A stretch of 64,000 nucleotides of DNA, taken from the NCBI RefSeq assembly GCF_001436415.1, contig NZ_AYZB01000009.1:1-64000 (forward strand), read 5' to 3'. The notes beneath the pieces are model-generated. The model saw only the letters and a list, made by a program, of their open reading frames with translations. It ran no database searches and was not told the origin of the DNA. Positions 26,306 to 36,291 of this stretch are shown piece after piece. Origin of the DNA: Latilactobacillus graminis DSM 20719 (lineage in GTDB: Bacteria > Bacillota > Bacilli > Lactobacillales > Lactobacillaceae). A program made the position numbers and the translations under genes. How positions within the stretch are numbered: the first letter of the stretch is position 1; each line of letters opens with the position of its first letter.

Positions 26306-27649
26306 ATGGCACCAATAGAACAATCAAAGATACAAATCGGTACAGATCGGATATTTAAACTACAAGAGTCGGGGACAACGCTCAAACGAGAAATATTTGC
26401 GGGATTGACGACATTTGTGTCGATGGCTTACATTTTATTTGTTAATCCACAGGTTTTAGGTGAAGCTGGAATGGATCGAGGGGCCGTTTTTACCGCGACA
26501 GCTTTGTCGGCGATTATCGGTTCATTACTAATGGCTTTTTTAGCTAATTATCCAATTGCCATCGCACCCGGATTAGGCGACAATGCATTTTTCACGTATT
26601 CGGTGGTGATTGCGATGGGGATTTCTTGGCAAACTGCAATGGCCGGGATTGTGCTTGCTTCCCTAATTTTTATGGTTATTACTTTATTCAAGGTGCGTGA
26701 ATATATTATTGATGCAATTCCGCGGGATTTAAAATTGGCGATGGCCGCCGGGATTGGCTTGTTCATCGCATTTGTCGGTTTACAAGGCGGCGGATTGGTT
26801 GTGGCTAGCAAATCAACTTTAGTTCAAATGGGCTCGTTTACCGTTCCCACGACTTGGTTGACGATTTTTGGATTAGTGGTCACTGGTGTTTTAATGGCGA
26901 AAAAGATTAACGGTGCCATCTTTATTGGGATGATTGCTACAACGATTTTAGGTCTGGTGACTAAATTGATTCCATTACCAGCACAATTGATGTCAGTCGC
27001 CCCAAGTATGAAACCAACGTTTGGTGTGGGGATTCAACATTTGGGTGATATTAATCAACCACAACTGTGGGCAGTTGTTTTGATTTTTTTGTTGGTTGCA
27101 TTTTTTGATACAGCAGGGACTTTAATTGGATTGGCAGAACAAGCGGGTTTTATGAAGAACGGCAAAATGCCACGCATTGGGCAAGCGTTGATAGCCGATT
27201 CTGTTTCAATGATGGCCGGTTCGGTAATGGGAACCACACCGACAGCGGCATATGTTGAATCATCAGCTGGAATTGCAATGGGTGGTAAAACAGGCTTAAC
27301 GAGTTTAGTGGTTAGTGTATTGTTCGGGTTTTCAATGTTGTTCTCACCGTTATTAACAGTCGTTACTTCACAAGTAACAGCCCCCGTTTTAATTATCGTT
27401 GGGGTTTTAATGGCTAGCTCATTAAGTAAGATTGATTGGCATCATTTTGAGGTGGCACTACCAAGCTTTTTAACGATTATTGCAATGCCGTTAACTTACA
27501 ATATTGCCTACGGAATTGCTTTTGGGTTTTTAATCTATCCGGTTACCATGTTAGCTGCAGGTCGGCGTAGGGAGATTCATCCGGCTATGTATATTTTATT
27601 CGTTGTTTTTCTTATCCTGTTGTATGTCATTAATATCTTACCGAAATAA
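26306..27649 (+). CDS. NCS2/AzgA-type purine permease
   Basis: This roughly 447-residue membrane protein has about 12-14 helices. AzgA/PbuG-type features are EIFAGLTTFVSMAYILFVNP, the GLGDNAFFTY motif and VAFFDTAGTLIGLAEQAG, followed by GTTPTAAYVESSAG. The family imports adenine, guanine or hypoxanthine with protons. The ATG at 26306 (GGGAG 9 nt upstream) is preferred to TTG at 26300. Adenine deaminase follows after 14 nt, so adenine or hypoxanthine is the likely substrate. Confidence 0.9.
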   Translation: MAPIEQSKIQIGTDRIFKLQESGTTLKREIFAGLTTFVSMAYILFVNPQVLGEAGMDRGAVFTATALSAIIGSLLMAFLANYPIAIAPGLGDNAFFTYSVVIAMGISWQTAMAGIVLASLIFMVITLFKVREYIIDAIPRDLKLAMAAGIGLFIAFVGLQGGGLVVASKSTLVQMGSFTVPTTWLTIFGLVVTGVLMAKKINGAIFIGMIATTILGLVTKLIPLPAQLMSVAPSMKPTFGVGIQHLGDINQPQLWAVVLIFLLVAFFDTAGTLIGLAEQAGFMKNGKMPRIGQALIADSVSMMAGSVMGTTPTAAYVESSAGIAMGGKTGLTSLVVSVLFGFSMLFSPLLTVVTSQVTAPVLIIVGVLMASSLSKIDWHHFEVALPSFLTIIAMPLTYNIAYGIAFGFLIYPVTMLAAGRRREIHPAMYILFVVFLILLYVINILPK

Positions 27650-27663
27650 AGGAGACGCTAATT

Positions 27664-29442
27664 ATGTCAGACCGATTAACAACTTTTAAAGCATTAATTC
27701 AAGCTGGGGGCGCTAAACGCCCCGCAGATCTGATTATTAAAAACGGCCAATTAGTCAATGTGATGACGGCTGAAATTTATCCCGCTGAAGTGGCTGTTTA
27801 TCAAGGTAAAATTGTGGCCGTCGATTCTGACGTTACGGTCTATCAAGGCGCCGAAACTCGTATAATTGATGCCAAACAACAATACATTGTACCGGGCTTG
27901 ATTGATGGCCACATTCATGTGGAGTGTAGCAAATTGAGTATGACCAGTTTTGCTGAAGCAGTGGTGCCTCACGGAACAACCAGTATTATTTCTGGATTGG
28001 ACGAGTATATTTCAGTGATTGGTGTAAAAGGCCTGTCAGAAATCTTTAAAGAAGTTGATCAATTACCGATGCGGGTATTTTGGGGAGCGCCATTTAAAAC
28101 ACCCTATACCATTCCCGCTTCGACAATTGCAGATAATATTGATTCAACGGTTCAAGCACAACTGCAAAAACGTGCTGAAGTTTATGGTGTTTGGGAGACG
28201 GTTCGCGAAGCAGTAGAAACGTTAGACGAAGATACGTTAAAGACATTATTGAGTGCGCAAGATAATCATGTACCAATTTGGGGGTGCGCCCCAATGACGA
28301 CCGGGACTAAATTAAATGAATACTTGATGAGTGGCGTGCGCGTCGATCACGAAAGCTACGATCACCAAGAGTTATTAGAGAAGGTTCGCAAAGGTGTCAA
28401 TGTGATGATTCGGGAATCATCAGTGACACATTTCTTGGCGGAAAATATCCGTGCAATTACTGAAAATAAGGGTCAGATTGCCCGGCATGTTAGTTTTTGT
28501 ACTGATGATGTTAATGCAATGGACCTCATGCATCTGGGACATCTTGATCATTTAGTCCGATTAGCGATTGCAGCCGGAGTCGCGCCCATAACAGCGATTC
28601 AAATGGCAACAATTAACAGTGCCGAAGCTTACCGGATTGATGATCAAGTTGGTCTAATTGCCCCCGGACGTCATGCAGATATCTTATTGGTTTCTGATTT
28701 GGAAGCCTTTAAGATTACTCGTGTCTTGGCTAAAGGTGAACCGGTTGCTACTGATGGACAAATTGATCATGCTATTGAACGTCCAGTACGCCCAGCTAGT
28801 TTAACCAATACAGTTATTAGAGAAACGACTCAAGCTAGTCAATTTGAATATCGGGTAGCACCTGATGCGAGTCGCGTGACGGTGCAAACAATTGCCAGTG
28901 AAGGCCCGTTTGTACGGCGTGCTATGACTAAAGAATTAGCAGTTAAAAAAGGGATTGTTCAGATTGATCCAACTCAAGATGTTGCATTAATTTCTGTTTT
29001 AGAACGTTTTGGAAAAAATGGTAATCAATCATTAGGTTTTACCTCTGGCTGGACCCTTAAAAAAGGCGCAATGGCCTCAACTGCAGCCCCAGATGATAAC
29101 AATCTTATCGTGATGGGTGTTAATCCGGATGACATGGCCTTGGCGGTTAACACATTAATCGCACATAATGGGGGACAAGTGGTAGTTGCTGACGGCCAGA
29201 TTCTGAGCTTTTTACCCTTACCAATCGCCGGGATTGTTAGCGATGTAACTCCGGCTGAACTTGCAGTTCAGGAAAAAAATATCTTAAAAGCTAGCCAGGA
29301 AATCGGTAGTGAGGTCGTCGATCCAATGTTTTACATGACGTTCTTACCAATTACAGCGATTCCAGATTTGGCAATCACAGATTTGGGCAACGTTGATTGT
29401 AATGCGCTAGCATTATTCGATCCAATTTTGAACATTCAATAA
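27664..29442 (+). CDS. ade: Adenine deaminase
   Basis: It converts adenine to hypoxanthine and ammonia. The amidohydrolase metal site HIHVECS follows VPGLIDG. The middle has RVDHES and FCTDDV, and the C-terminal domain typical of Ade (LERFGKNGNQSLGFTSGW) is present. At 592 residues it is close to the usual length. It is co-transcribed with the upstream permease, so uptake and deamination are coupled. A moderate terminator follows. Confidence 0.93.
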   Translation: MSDRLTTFKALIQAGGAKRPADLIIKNGQLVNVMTAEIYPAEVAVYQGKIVAVDSDVTVYQGAETRIIDAKQQYIVPGLIDGHIHVECSKLSMTSFAEAVVPHGTTSIISGLDEYISVIGVKGLSEIFKEVDQLPMRVFWGAPFKTPYTIPASTIADNIDSTVQAQLQKRAEVYGVWETVREAVETLDEDTLKTLLSAQDNHVPIWGCAPMTTGTKLNEYLMSGVRVDHESYDHQELLEKVRKGVNVMIRESSVTHFLAENIRAITENKGQIARHVSFCTDDVNAMDLMHLGHLDHLVRLAIAAGVAPITAIQMATINSAEAYRIDDQVGLIAPGRHADILLVSDLEAFKITRVLAKGEPVATDGQIDHAIERPVRPASLTNTVIRETTQASQFEYRVAPDASRVTVQTIASEGPFVRRAMTKELAVKKGIVQIDPTQDVALISVLERFGKNGNQSLGFTSGWTLKKGAMASTAAPDDNNLIVMGVNPDDMALAVNTLIAHNGGQVVVADGQILSFLPLPIAGIVSDVTPAELAVQEKNILKASQEIGSEVVDPMFYMTFLPITAIPDLAITDLGNVDCNALALFDPILNIQ

Positions 29443-29488
29443 CAATAACGGTCTCACTAAAATAAATCGTTAGTTGGTTTTTGGAGGC

Positions 29489-29533
29489 AGCACGTGGTTG
29501 ATCTTTAATTGATAACGTGTCGTCGTGTTTTTT
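29489..29533 (+). terminator. Probable terminator after ade
   Basis: CACGTGGTT pairs imperfectly with AACGTG across ATC/GAT-containing arms, followed by GTCGTCGTG and six T. Confidence 0.5.
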
Positions 29534-29576
29534 ATGTGCTAAAATTAATTATCAACTATAGATTGAGGAAGAATTC

Positions 29577-30302
29577 ATGAAAAAGAAAAACATAGTGATC
29601 ACCATTAGCTTATTGGTAGTTATTGTGGTAGTTGGAATCGGTGCTTTTTTTAAAGCTAGTGCTTATCAACCAACCGTCAATGCCAAGCTAGTTGCGCAAA
29701 CAAGTCAAGAAACAAAGGATTATTATTTAATATCTAGTAAAAATGCTAATAAGGGTAAGTTGATCTTTTATCCAGGGGCATTAGTGACGCCACAAAGCTA
29801 CAGTTTGTGGGCTAAAAAATTAGCAAATAATGGCTATCAAGTATATATTTTGAAATTACCGCTAAATATGGCGATTTTTGCGCCCAATAAAGCACAAAAA
29901 ATTATCAGCCAACATCCACATGAAGAATATGTTTTAGCAGGCCATTCTTTAGGAGGCGTTATGGCAAGTCGCTTTGCCGCGCAACATCCACACCAGGTAG
30001 CGGGGATGATTTATTTAGCAAGTTACCCCGATAAAAAAGGCACATTAAAGAACACCGGGATCCCCGTTTTATCGTTAACTGCAAGTCGCGATGGGGTTTT
30101 AAATCAAAGCCAATATGCCAAAGCCAAAAAATTATTACCGCAGCAGACTGAATATATTAGTATTAAAGGCGGTAATCATGGTGGATTTGGTAGTTACGGT
30201 CATCAAAAAGGTGATCATCAGCCCAAAATTAGTAATCAAAAACAACAAACTATAATTGCTGAACAAATTAGTAATTGGTTGAACGCAAAAAACCATGCCT
30301 AA
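29577..30302 (+). CDS. Membrane-anchored alpha/beta hydrolase
   Basis: The protein has 241 residues. An uncleaved N-terminal anchor (VITISLLVVIVVVGIGAFF) is followed by an alpha/beta hydrolase fold of the Abhydrolase_5 type. The nucleophile is Ser in AGHSLGG, the acid is probably in TASRDGV, and the His is in KGGNHGGFGSYG. It acts outside the membrane. The substrate is unknown; lactobacilli carry several such proteins. It is monocistronic with a strong terminator. Confidence 0.82.
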   Translation: MKKKNIVITISLLVVIVVVGIGAFFKASAYQPTVNAKLVAQTSQETKDYYLISSKNANKGKLIFYPGALVTPQSYSLWAKKLANNGYQVYILKLPLNMAIFAPNKAQKIISQHPHEEYVLAGHSLGGVMASRFAAQHPHQVAGMIYLASYPDKKGTLKNTGIPVLSLTASRDGVLNQSQYAKAKKLLPQQTEYISIKGGNHGGFGSYGHQKGDHQPKISNQKQQTIIAEQISNWLNAKNHA

Positions 30303-30310
30303 TTTAGACA

Positions 30311-30366
30311 CAAAAAAAGACAAAGTGTTACTGCTTGATAAGCGCAGTAACACTTTGTCTTTTTTG
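30311..30366 (+). terminator. Strong terminator after the hydrolase
   Basis: A 17-bp stem (AGACAAAGTGTTACTGC with its exact complement) with a short loop is flanked by A and T tracts. Confidence 0.92.
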
Positions 30367-30400
30367 TCTTGGGGATTGGAAAAGGATGGTTGACTTTAAA

Positions 30401-30516
30401 TTAAGCTAATATATTCATATTTAGCATGCAAAAGTTAGAGTGACCTTCAGAGATTGGTTTCGACCATTGAAGTTTTGCATTTTCAGCATGGTTAATCAGT
30501 TCCCGATAGATACACT
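30401..30516 (-). pseudogene. Short protein-coding relic, family unknown
   Basis: In the gap 30367-30610 a minus-strand frame reads YRELINHAENAKLQWSKP, then ISEGHSNFCMLNMNILA and a stop. A stop lies directly upstream in frame and there is no start. The sequence looks like the end of a once longer gene. I do not recognise it. The rest of the gap shows nothing further. Confidence 0.25.
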
Positions 30517-30610
30517 ATACAACCGCCCACATCAATCTGAAATAAAAAGATAAAGCTAATGTTTGTATGCTGACATGTCCTTTGACGTTTTTGTACCACA
30601 TAAGGTGCAA

Positions 30611-31105
30611 TTAGTAATCTAAATGCTTAGGTGGTGAGGGTACAATATCAGCTTTCGCTAGGATCGTTAAGGAGACGGCCATTGATTGATCAAGCTTGCG
30701 GCGGTCGGTAGGTGAAAGAACCGATAGGGTATCTTCGAGGCGCTCACCGATTTTTTTAAACTGTTCGGTAATGAATGCTAAACCGGATTCACTGGGATAG
30801 ACATTAACAATTCGGCGATTTTCGCGGTTATGTCGCCGTTCAACTAACTCGAGATTTTCTAAAGTAGTAACGTTTCTACTCAGTTGGGACTTGGCCGCGC
30901 CAAGTTCTTCGGCCAAGTTGGACATCGAAATGCCGGGGTTTGTGGCCACAGTAAAAACAATTAATGAATTTAATGGCGTTAATTTGTTTGATTCAGTATT
31001 AATATAGTGAAAGATAGTCTGGCCTAGTGTGCCAAATAAGGTGACGACTGTGCGAATATTACTAGGAATTTTTTCTAATTCAGGTGGAAATTCATGATTA
31101 GACAT
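30611..31105 (-). CDS. MarR-family regulator, divergent from an ABC exporter
   Basis: The protein has 164 residues. The winged helix is MSNLAEELGAAKSQLSRNVTTLENLELVERRHNRENRRIVNVYPSESG. The ATG at 31105 has AAGGACG upstream. It is divergent from the 777-residue ABC exporter gene, with a 123-bp gap between them. It therefore probably represses that exporter and itself, releasing when a toxic or inducing small molecule is present. Confidence 0.85.
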   Translation of the reverse strand: MSNHEFPPELEKIPSNIRTVVTLFGTLGQTIFHYINTESNKLTPLNSLIVFTVATNPGISMSNLAEELGAAKSQLSRNVTTLENLELVERRHNRENRRIVNVYPSESGLAFITEQFKKIGERLEDTLSVLSPTDRRKLDQSMAVSLTILAKADIVPSPPKHLDY

Positions 31106-31171
31106 GTAGGCCGTCCTTTCTAGTGATTGAATATCGCTATTTTAGCAGTAAAGTTTTCATTAATCAATCGT

Positions 31172-31199
31172 TGACAAATGTTAAATATTATTTATAATT
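31172..31199 (+). promoter_or_regulatory. Promoter of the ABC exporter gene
   Basis: TTGACA (31172) and TATAAT (31194) are separated by 16 nt. This is a near-consensus sigma-A promoter 30 nt before the TTG start. Confidence 0.7.
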
Positions 31200-31228
31200 G
31201 GGGTAACTTTTGAAAGAGGTGGCAACTA

Positions 31229-33562
31229 TTGCTTGAATTACAACATTTAAAAAAATATTATACAGTTGGTGAGAACACAACTAAAGCCCTGGATGATGTC
31301 TCAATTGCGTTTAGAAAGCAAGAATTCGTTGCCATATTAGGCCCATCTGGTTCTGGTAAAACAACCATGCTCAATATGATTGGGGGCTTGGATCGATATG
31401 ATTCTGGCAATCTAATTATTGAAGGAAAATCAACTGATACGTTTAAAGATTCGGATTGGGATGCCTATCGTAATAATTCGGTTGGTTTTATTTTTCAATC
31501 CTATAATATCATTGGACACCTTTCGATTATTGATAACGTTGAAATGGGGATGACCCTTTCAGGTGTTAGTACAGTTGTTAAAAAACAAAAAGCCGAAGAA
31601 GCCTTAATTCGGGTCGGCCTAAAAGATCACATGCACAAACGGCCTAATCAACTTTCAGGTGGGCAGATGCAACGGGTGGCAATTGCTCGGGCGATTGCTA
31701 ATGATCCAGAGATATTGCTCGCTGATGAACCAACCGGTGCGCTGGATTCAGAAACATCTGATGAAATCATGCAGTTAATACAAGAACTATCACGTGAACG
31801 GTTAGTCATTATGGTTACCCATAATCCAGAACTCGCGCATCGTTATGCGGACAGGATTATCGAATTTGCTGATGGTAAGATTCAAAATGACAGCAATCCT
31901 TACAATGGACATGATGAAGAAGCTAGTTTCAAGTTAAAACATACTAAAATGAGCTATTTAACTGCGCTCAAATTATCATTTAAGAACATCATGACTAAAA
32001 AGGGGCGCACATTCTTAACCGTTTTTGCCTCCTCAATTGGGATAATTAGTATAGCCATCGTTTTGGCATTATCAAATGGATTCCAAAAACAAATTGATAA
32101 AACACAAAGTGATACCATGGCATCGATGCCGATTACAATTAGCACCGTTGCTTCAGACACATCGGGTGCTCAATCGGCGTTGAGTGCTAGCAAGGGTTTT
32201 TCGAAGCATCATTATGTAGAAGCGGATACAAGCCAGGCAGAAAAAGCACAACATATTAATCAACTTGATAATAACTATCTTAAGTACGTTAAAAATATTT
32301 CGCAAAAAGATGCGCAAAATATCGCGATAACCTACGGGACCGGGATGAACTTGATTAAAGAAAATGATGGTAAGTGGGGAACGGTTAAGTTTAGTAATGT
32401 TAATCCAGACAGCCAGACGATGGATACAATGGGGATGATGTCATCAGTGACTGGGGTTGGTGGTTCTGTATACCCAATTGATCGTAACGGAAAACAGAGT
32501 TTTCTAAAGAAAAATTATAAAGTTTTAGCCGGTAGTTATCCAACTAAAAAGACGGACATCGTTTTGATTGCTGATCGGGATAATAAAGTTAATGTGTCTG
32601 CATTGAAAAATCTCGGCATTAAAGCCAAAGCGAATCAGAAATTCGATTATGATGAATTGGTTGGGACTTCAGTTAAATTAATTCCGAATAACCGTTTTTA
32701 TCAAAAGCAAATCAACGGGCACTTCTTACCTAATCCCGATTTCAATAAGATGGCGCACGCGCAAGATACGCAAACTCTCAAGGTCGTTGGTATTTTACGC
32801 GTTAAAGGAAAAAATAGTGATGGCTTGTTAGCTAATGGTATCGCATATAGTGACCAATTAACTAAAACGGTTTACAACACTAACAAAGATTCTGATATCG
32901 TCAAAGCCCAAGCTGTGAGTCCCATAAATGTGATCACTGGAGCCACAATTGATCCAGCAACGCGGGCACAATTATTAACGGCTTTAGGTGGTGATAAAAC
33001 TGCCAGTACCATTCAGATTTATCCAAGCAACTTTAAGAAAAAAGATAATGTGTTAAAATATTTAGATCAATATAATAATGGTAAGCAAAAGTCTGCAAAG
33101 ATTATCTATACTGATATGGCTGGGCAAGTATCGAAATTAACCGGTGGGATGATGGATGCGATTACTTATGTCTTAGTCGCATTTGCAGGGATATCATTAG
33201 TCACTTCAATGATTATGATTGCCATCATCACGTATACTTCAGTTCTAGAAAGAACTAAAGAAATTGGTGTATTAAAAGCCTTGGGGGCGCGTAAGAAAGA
33301 TATTACGCGCGTATTCGATGCTGAAACGGCGATCTTAGGACTTGGTTCAGGAATTTTTGGGGTTGCGGTTGCATGGTTAGCAACCTTCCCCATTAATCAT
33401 ATTCTAGAATCATTGACTGACCTTACTAACGTCTCACAGTTAAACCCAGTTCATGCAATTGTGCTTGTTATTATTAGTACGGTCTTAACGATCCTAGGTG
33501 GGCATATTCCAGCAAAAATGGCAGCGAAGAAAGATGCCGCCATTGCGCTACGCTCAGAATAA
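31229..33562 (+). CDS. ABC exporter, ATPase fused to an FtsX-like permease (MacB type)
   Basis: The protein has 777 residues. The N-terminal ATPase (1-225) has Walker [10 protein letters not shown], signature LSGGQMQR, Walker [13 protein letters not shown] and MVTHNP. One helix (near 265-285) follows, then a large extracytoplasmic domain (about 290-620) and three C-terminal helices with the FtsX motif [19 protein letters not shown]. Such proteins export peptides or lipids, or signal antimicrobial stress. The start is TTG at 31229 with AAGAGGTGG upstream. The MarR gene beside it is the likely regulator. No two-component pair is adjacent. Confidence 0.88.
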   Translation: MLELQHLKKYYTVGENTTKALDDVSIAFRKQEFVAILGPSGSGKTTMLNMIGGLDRYDSGNLIIEGKSTDTFKDSDWDAYRNNSVGFIFQSYNIIGHLSIIDNVEMGMTLSGVSTVVKKQKAEEALIRVGLKDHMHKRPNQLSGGQMQRVAIARAIANDPEILLADEPTGALDSETSDEIMQLIQELSRERLVIMVTHNPELAHRYADRIIEFADGKIQNDSNPYNGHDEEASFKLKHTKMSYLTALKLSFKNIMTKKGRTFLTVFASSIGIISIAIVLALSNGFQKQIDKTQSDTMASMPITISTVASDTSGAQSALSASKGFSKHHYVEADTSQAEKAQHINQLDNNYLKYVKNISQKDAQNIAITYGTGMNLIKENDGKWGTVKFSNVNPDSQTMDTMGMMSSVTGVGGSVYPIDRNGKQSFLKKNYKVLAGSYPTKKTDIVLIADRDNKVNVSALKNLGIKAKANQKFDYDELVGTSVKLIPNNRFYQKQINGHFLPNPDFNKMAHAQDTQTLKVVGILRVKGKNSDGLLANGIAYSDQLTKTVYNTNKDSDIVKAQAVSPINVITGATIDPATRAQLLTALGGDKTASTIQIYPSNFKKKDNVLKYLDQYNNGKQKSAKIIYTDMAGQVSKLTGGMMDAITYVLVAFAGISLVTSMIMIAIITYTSVLERTKEIGVLKALGARKKDITRVFDAETAILGLGSGIFGVAVAWLATFPINHILESLTDLTNVSQLNPVHAIVLVIISTVLTILGGHIPAKMAAKKDAAIALRSE

Positions 33563-33579
33563 AATTGAAAAATGCAAAA

Positions 33580-33614
33580 TAAAGCCACGATAATGTTGTT
33601 TATCGTGGCTTTTA
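33580..33614 (+). terminator. Bidirectional terminator
   Basis: AAAGCCACGATA pairs with TATCGTGGCTTT across an 8-nt loop. It lies between the convergent ABC exporter and DUF1361 genes. Confidence 0.88.
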
Positions 33615-34250
33615 TTAGTTCTTGATATCCAAGGGCTGATTTAGGAGTAAATATAACTGGTAGCCAACGAGCATCAAACCGAGTTGGAGAATTGAAAAAG
33701 CAAGCACAAAAATCCAAAAATCGGGCTGATTTAAGATACTAAATACCCTGTTAACGGTTGTCTGCAATTGGTAGAAAACATCCCAAGAATTGATCCGCAA
33801 AAAACGGCCCAGATAAATGGCAATTGAGGAACAGACGCTTAAGATACTAAAAGTTACCGTTTGATTTATTAAGTGGTGATGATTGGAAATTAACAGGGGA
33901 TAGAGAATGAATAGACTTGCAAGTCCCAATCCAACGCCGCTAAAAACACCGCCTGCTAGAATCGCGTATTCCACAAATTGAAAGGCAGTATTCAATCCGA
34001 CTCCAATCGATGAAAGATGGCTAAAATCTGTAATCATGTAGAGCGCGTTTGGGAAAAAGAGGAGCCAAACCGCGGCAATTAAATACCGCCAGGGACGAGC
34101 TTTGAATAAGCGACAAAGTAAACTGAGATCAAATGGGATTAACGCTAGGATAATGTTCCAAATCAAAAAGGCAAAGCGACTTTGATAGAGCAGAATCAAG
34201 GCGAAAAACACACAAATGATAGCATGAATCAGTAGAATTTTTCGTTTCAA
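33615..34250 (-). CDS. DUF1361 integral membrane protein
   Basis: The protein has 211 residues and about six or seven transmembrane segments. It carries the DUF1361 pattern: WNIILALIPFDLSLL, then LLFFPNALYMITDFSHLSS. The family has no established biochemical role. It is monocistronic on the minus strand and ends against the shared terminator; GGAGG lies upstream of the start. Confidence 0.82.
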   Translation of the reverse strand: MKRKILLIHAIICVFFALILLYQSRFAFLIWNIILALIPFDLSLLCRLFKARPWRYLIAAVWLLFFPNALYMITDFSHLSSIGVGLNTAFQFVEYAILAGGVFSGVGLGLASLFILYPLLISNHHHLINQTVTFSILSVCSSIAIYLGRFLRINSWDVFYQLQTTVNRVFSILNQPDFWIFVLAFSILQLGLMLVGYQLYLLLNQPLDIKN

Positions 34251-34435
34251 TAAAAGGACCTCCGGATACCTAAATATGAATAGTATAACGTGAAAGATGG
34301 GGATTAAACGTTAAGCTTTAATTAAGAGCGTGTCCAAATCGGATGATGGCACTGGCTTGAAAGCTCAGCTTTTAAGTGCATAAAAAACGATTATGTTATA
34401 ATGAGCGATATAAAATACAAAAGTGAGGCATAATA

Positions 34436-35268
34436 ATGACTGATACCCTTTGAAATTCATATTCTACATACGGGGCTTGTCAAAGTTGATAAAGGCTTAC
34501 CGTTTCATGATGATTTTCGTAATCCATTAGCTTTTACCGGTCTTTTTCGGAGTCATAAAAATCAGATCCTGTTACCGGTATCTAGCTACTTGATTGAACA
34601 TCCCAAGGGCTTAGTTCTATTAGATACTGGTTGGAATGATCTTGTGCGGAAAAGCCAATGGGCTGAATTGGGCTTGCAAGTACAGATTAATAAAGCCTAC
34701 CTGCCAGCTGGCTGGTCAATTAAGGAACAATTAGCTGAACTTGGTTATTCAGATGCTGATTTAGAGGTTGTTTTGTTAAGTCATTTGCATTCGGACCATG
34801 CTAGTGGATTACCGTTAGTCAAGCATGCTAAAAAGTTCCTGGTCAGTGAAGAAGAATTTGAAGCTGGCCGCAAAGATAAATTACGTTATATTCCCAAAAT
34901 GTGGCGTGATGTGACTTTGACACCCTTCCAGTATGTTAATAGCCAATTAGGACCTTTTCATCGTTCGTTTGATTTATTTAATGATGGTTCAATTCAAATG
35001 ATTTGGACACCAGGGCATAGCGCTGGCTTATCATCAACATTAATTACGGGGGCTGATGGTAAATCCGTCTTATTAGCATCTGACACGGGGTATGCCCAAT
35101 CATCAATTGAAGAACGTAAGACGCAAGGCATTTCAATCAATCAATCGTAAATGGTCTTATATTTCGGTTGGTTGGGCCAATCAGATGGCACACTCACCAA
35201 ATGTAATGCGGACGATTGTGAATCACGATGTCGATACACATCCAGAAGTAATTACTTTGCCTTACTAA
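34436..35268 (+). pseudogene. MBL-fold lactonase-like hydrolase (AHL-lactonase family), two frameshifts
   Basis: The main frame encodes a metallo-beta-lactamase fold: LLDTGWN, SHLHSDHASGLP (HxHxDH zinc motif), TPGHSAGLSS and ASDTGYA. The start ATG at 34436 reads M-T-D-T-L and stops, while the family-like N-terminus (PFEIHILHTGLVKVDKGLPF) is one frame over, so there is 1 nt too many near 34440-34451. At the 3' end TCAATCAATCAATCG breaks the frame. Removing one 4-nt repeat restores ISINRKWSYISVGW and a normal end (EVITLPY) at 35268. Both ends are disturbed, so the gene is probably inactive, or switched by the repeat. Confidence 0.8.
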
Positions 35269-35371
35269 TAAATACATCAAGGCATATGTGGCAGGTGAGA
35301 TTAATCATCGACCACGATGATGGTAATTTATTTTCCGTTAACATAGATTGAAATTAAGATAAGTATATCAA

Positions 35372-35421
35372 AATAGGGTAGTAAGGATTCGGGAATATTC
35401 CCAAATCCTTACTACCCTATT
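35372..35421. repeat. 23-bp nearly perfect inverted repeat
   Basis: AATAGGGTAGTAAGGATTCG plus GGA pairs with its complement across a 4-nt ATAT loop, with one mismatch. It has no long T tract. It lies between the lactonase-like pseudogene and the convergent DUF2798 gene, where a terminator would be expected. Confidence 0.6.
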
Positions 35422-35495
35422 AATAATATAAAATTTATCTAGCAGTTTAAGCACTACTAGAATCAGCTAAAAATAAAAGCCAGCTGATTTAACTA

Positions 35496-35984
35496 TTAAT
35501 CTTCGGCTTCAACGTCAGCTGAGGACCCTTGGACTTTACCAAGTACCCCACGTGCGATTGGACCAACAATTAATAGCTGTAGTGGTAAGGCCATCAAGAT
35601 ATTAAATAACCAAGTGTGACCATAGATTGCTAATATATGATTACCAGATAATTCGCCTTCAACCGCAATCCCAAATAATGACATGAATGTCACCATGCCA
35701 AGAATCATCAATACGGAGATTGTGATTCCAATTAAAGCACCGTGGTTCCGGATATAATCGTTAATAATGTATTTAAATGCGACGCGCTTGGCGATCGGGC
35801 CAACCACAATCAGATCTAAAATAATGGCAACTAATAATCCGAGCGGATATCCTTTCAAAATTGATAACGCTAAACCACTGCTAAACCCTTCAGAAAGACT
35901 AACGTTATAGGCAGTCATGCCCAATACCATCAATCCTGCCATGATTGCAGTAAAAATCACTTCTTCTTTTAAATTCCGTGGCAT
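35496..35984 (-). CDS. DUF2798 membrane protein, two repeats
   Basis: The ATG at 35984 (AGGAGTG 7 nt upstream) starts MPRNLKEE; an upstream ATG at 36065 lacks a ribosome site. The 162-residue product has four transmembrane helices in two similar halves. Each half has a GxxxG-like helix pair and ends in LIVVGPIAKRVAF or LLIVGPIARGVLG, as in DUF2798 proteins. It has a short acidic tail (ADVEAED). The function is unknown. It is monocistronic. Confidence 0.8.
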   Translation of the reverse strand: MPRNLKEEVIFTAIMAGLMVLGMTAYNVSLSEGFSSGLALSILKGYPLGLLVAIILDLIVVGPIAKRVAFKYIINDYIRNHGALIGITISVLMILGMVTFMSLFGIAVEGELSGNHILAIYGHTWLFNILMALPLQLLIVGPIARGVLGKVQGSSADVEAED

Positions 35985-36245
35985 TAAATCACTCCTAAAA
36001 AATTTTTTGTGGAACTTCTTACTTTGGATTAGATAATAAATTTCTAAATAATTATAGTCCATCAAAAAGAACTAAATTAAACAACTAAGAAGCGTCAATT
36101 AATAAGTCTAGCAAAAAAAAGAAAAACGTGTAAGTAAAAAGTTTATAAATTATACGATTTTTTTTAATTGACGGAATAACCCTTGAATTGTCGGGGGTGG
36201 TTAATTGATTATAAATATCGAAAATTGCTTAATTAAGACTAAATA

Positions 36246-36284
36246 TTAAAAACACCACTGACTAAAATTGTCAGTGGTGTTTTG
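36246..36284 (-). terminator. Terminator after the minus-strand hydrolase
   Basis: AACACCACTGAC pairs with GTCAGTGGTGTT across TAAAATT. It lies 8 nt beyond the stop of the hydrolase gene, with A/T flanks. Confidence 0.88.
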
Positions 36285-36291
36285 GCTGATG

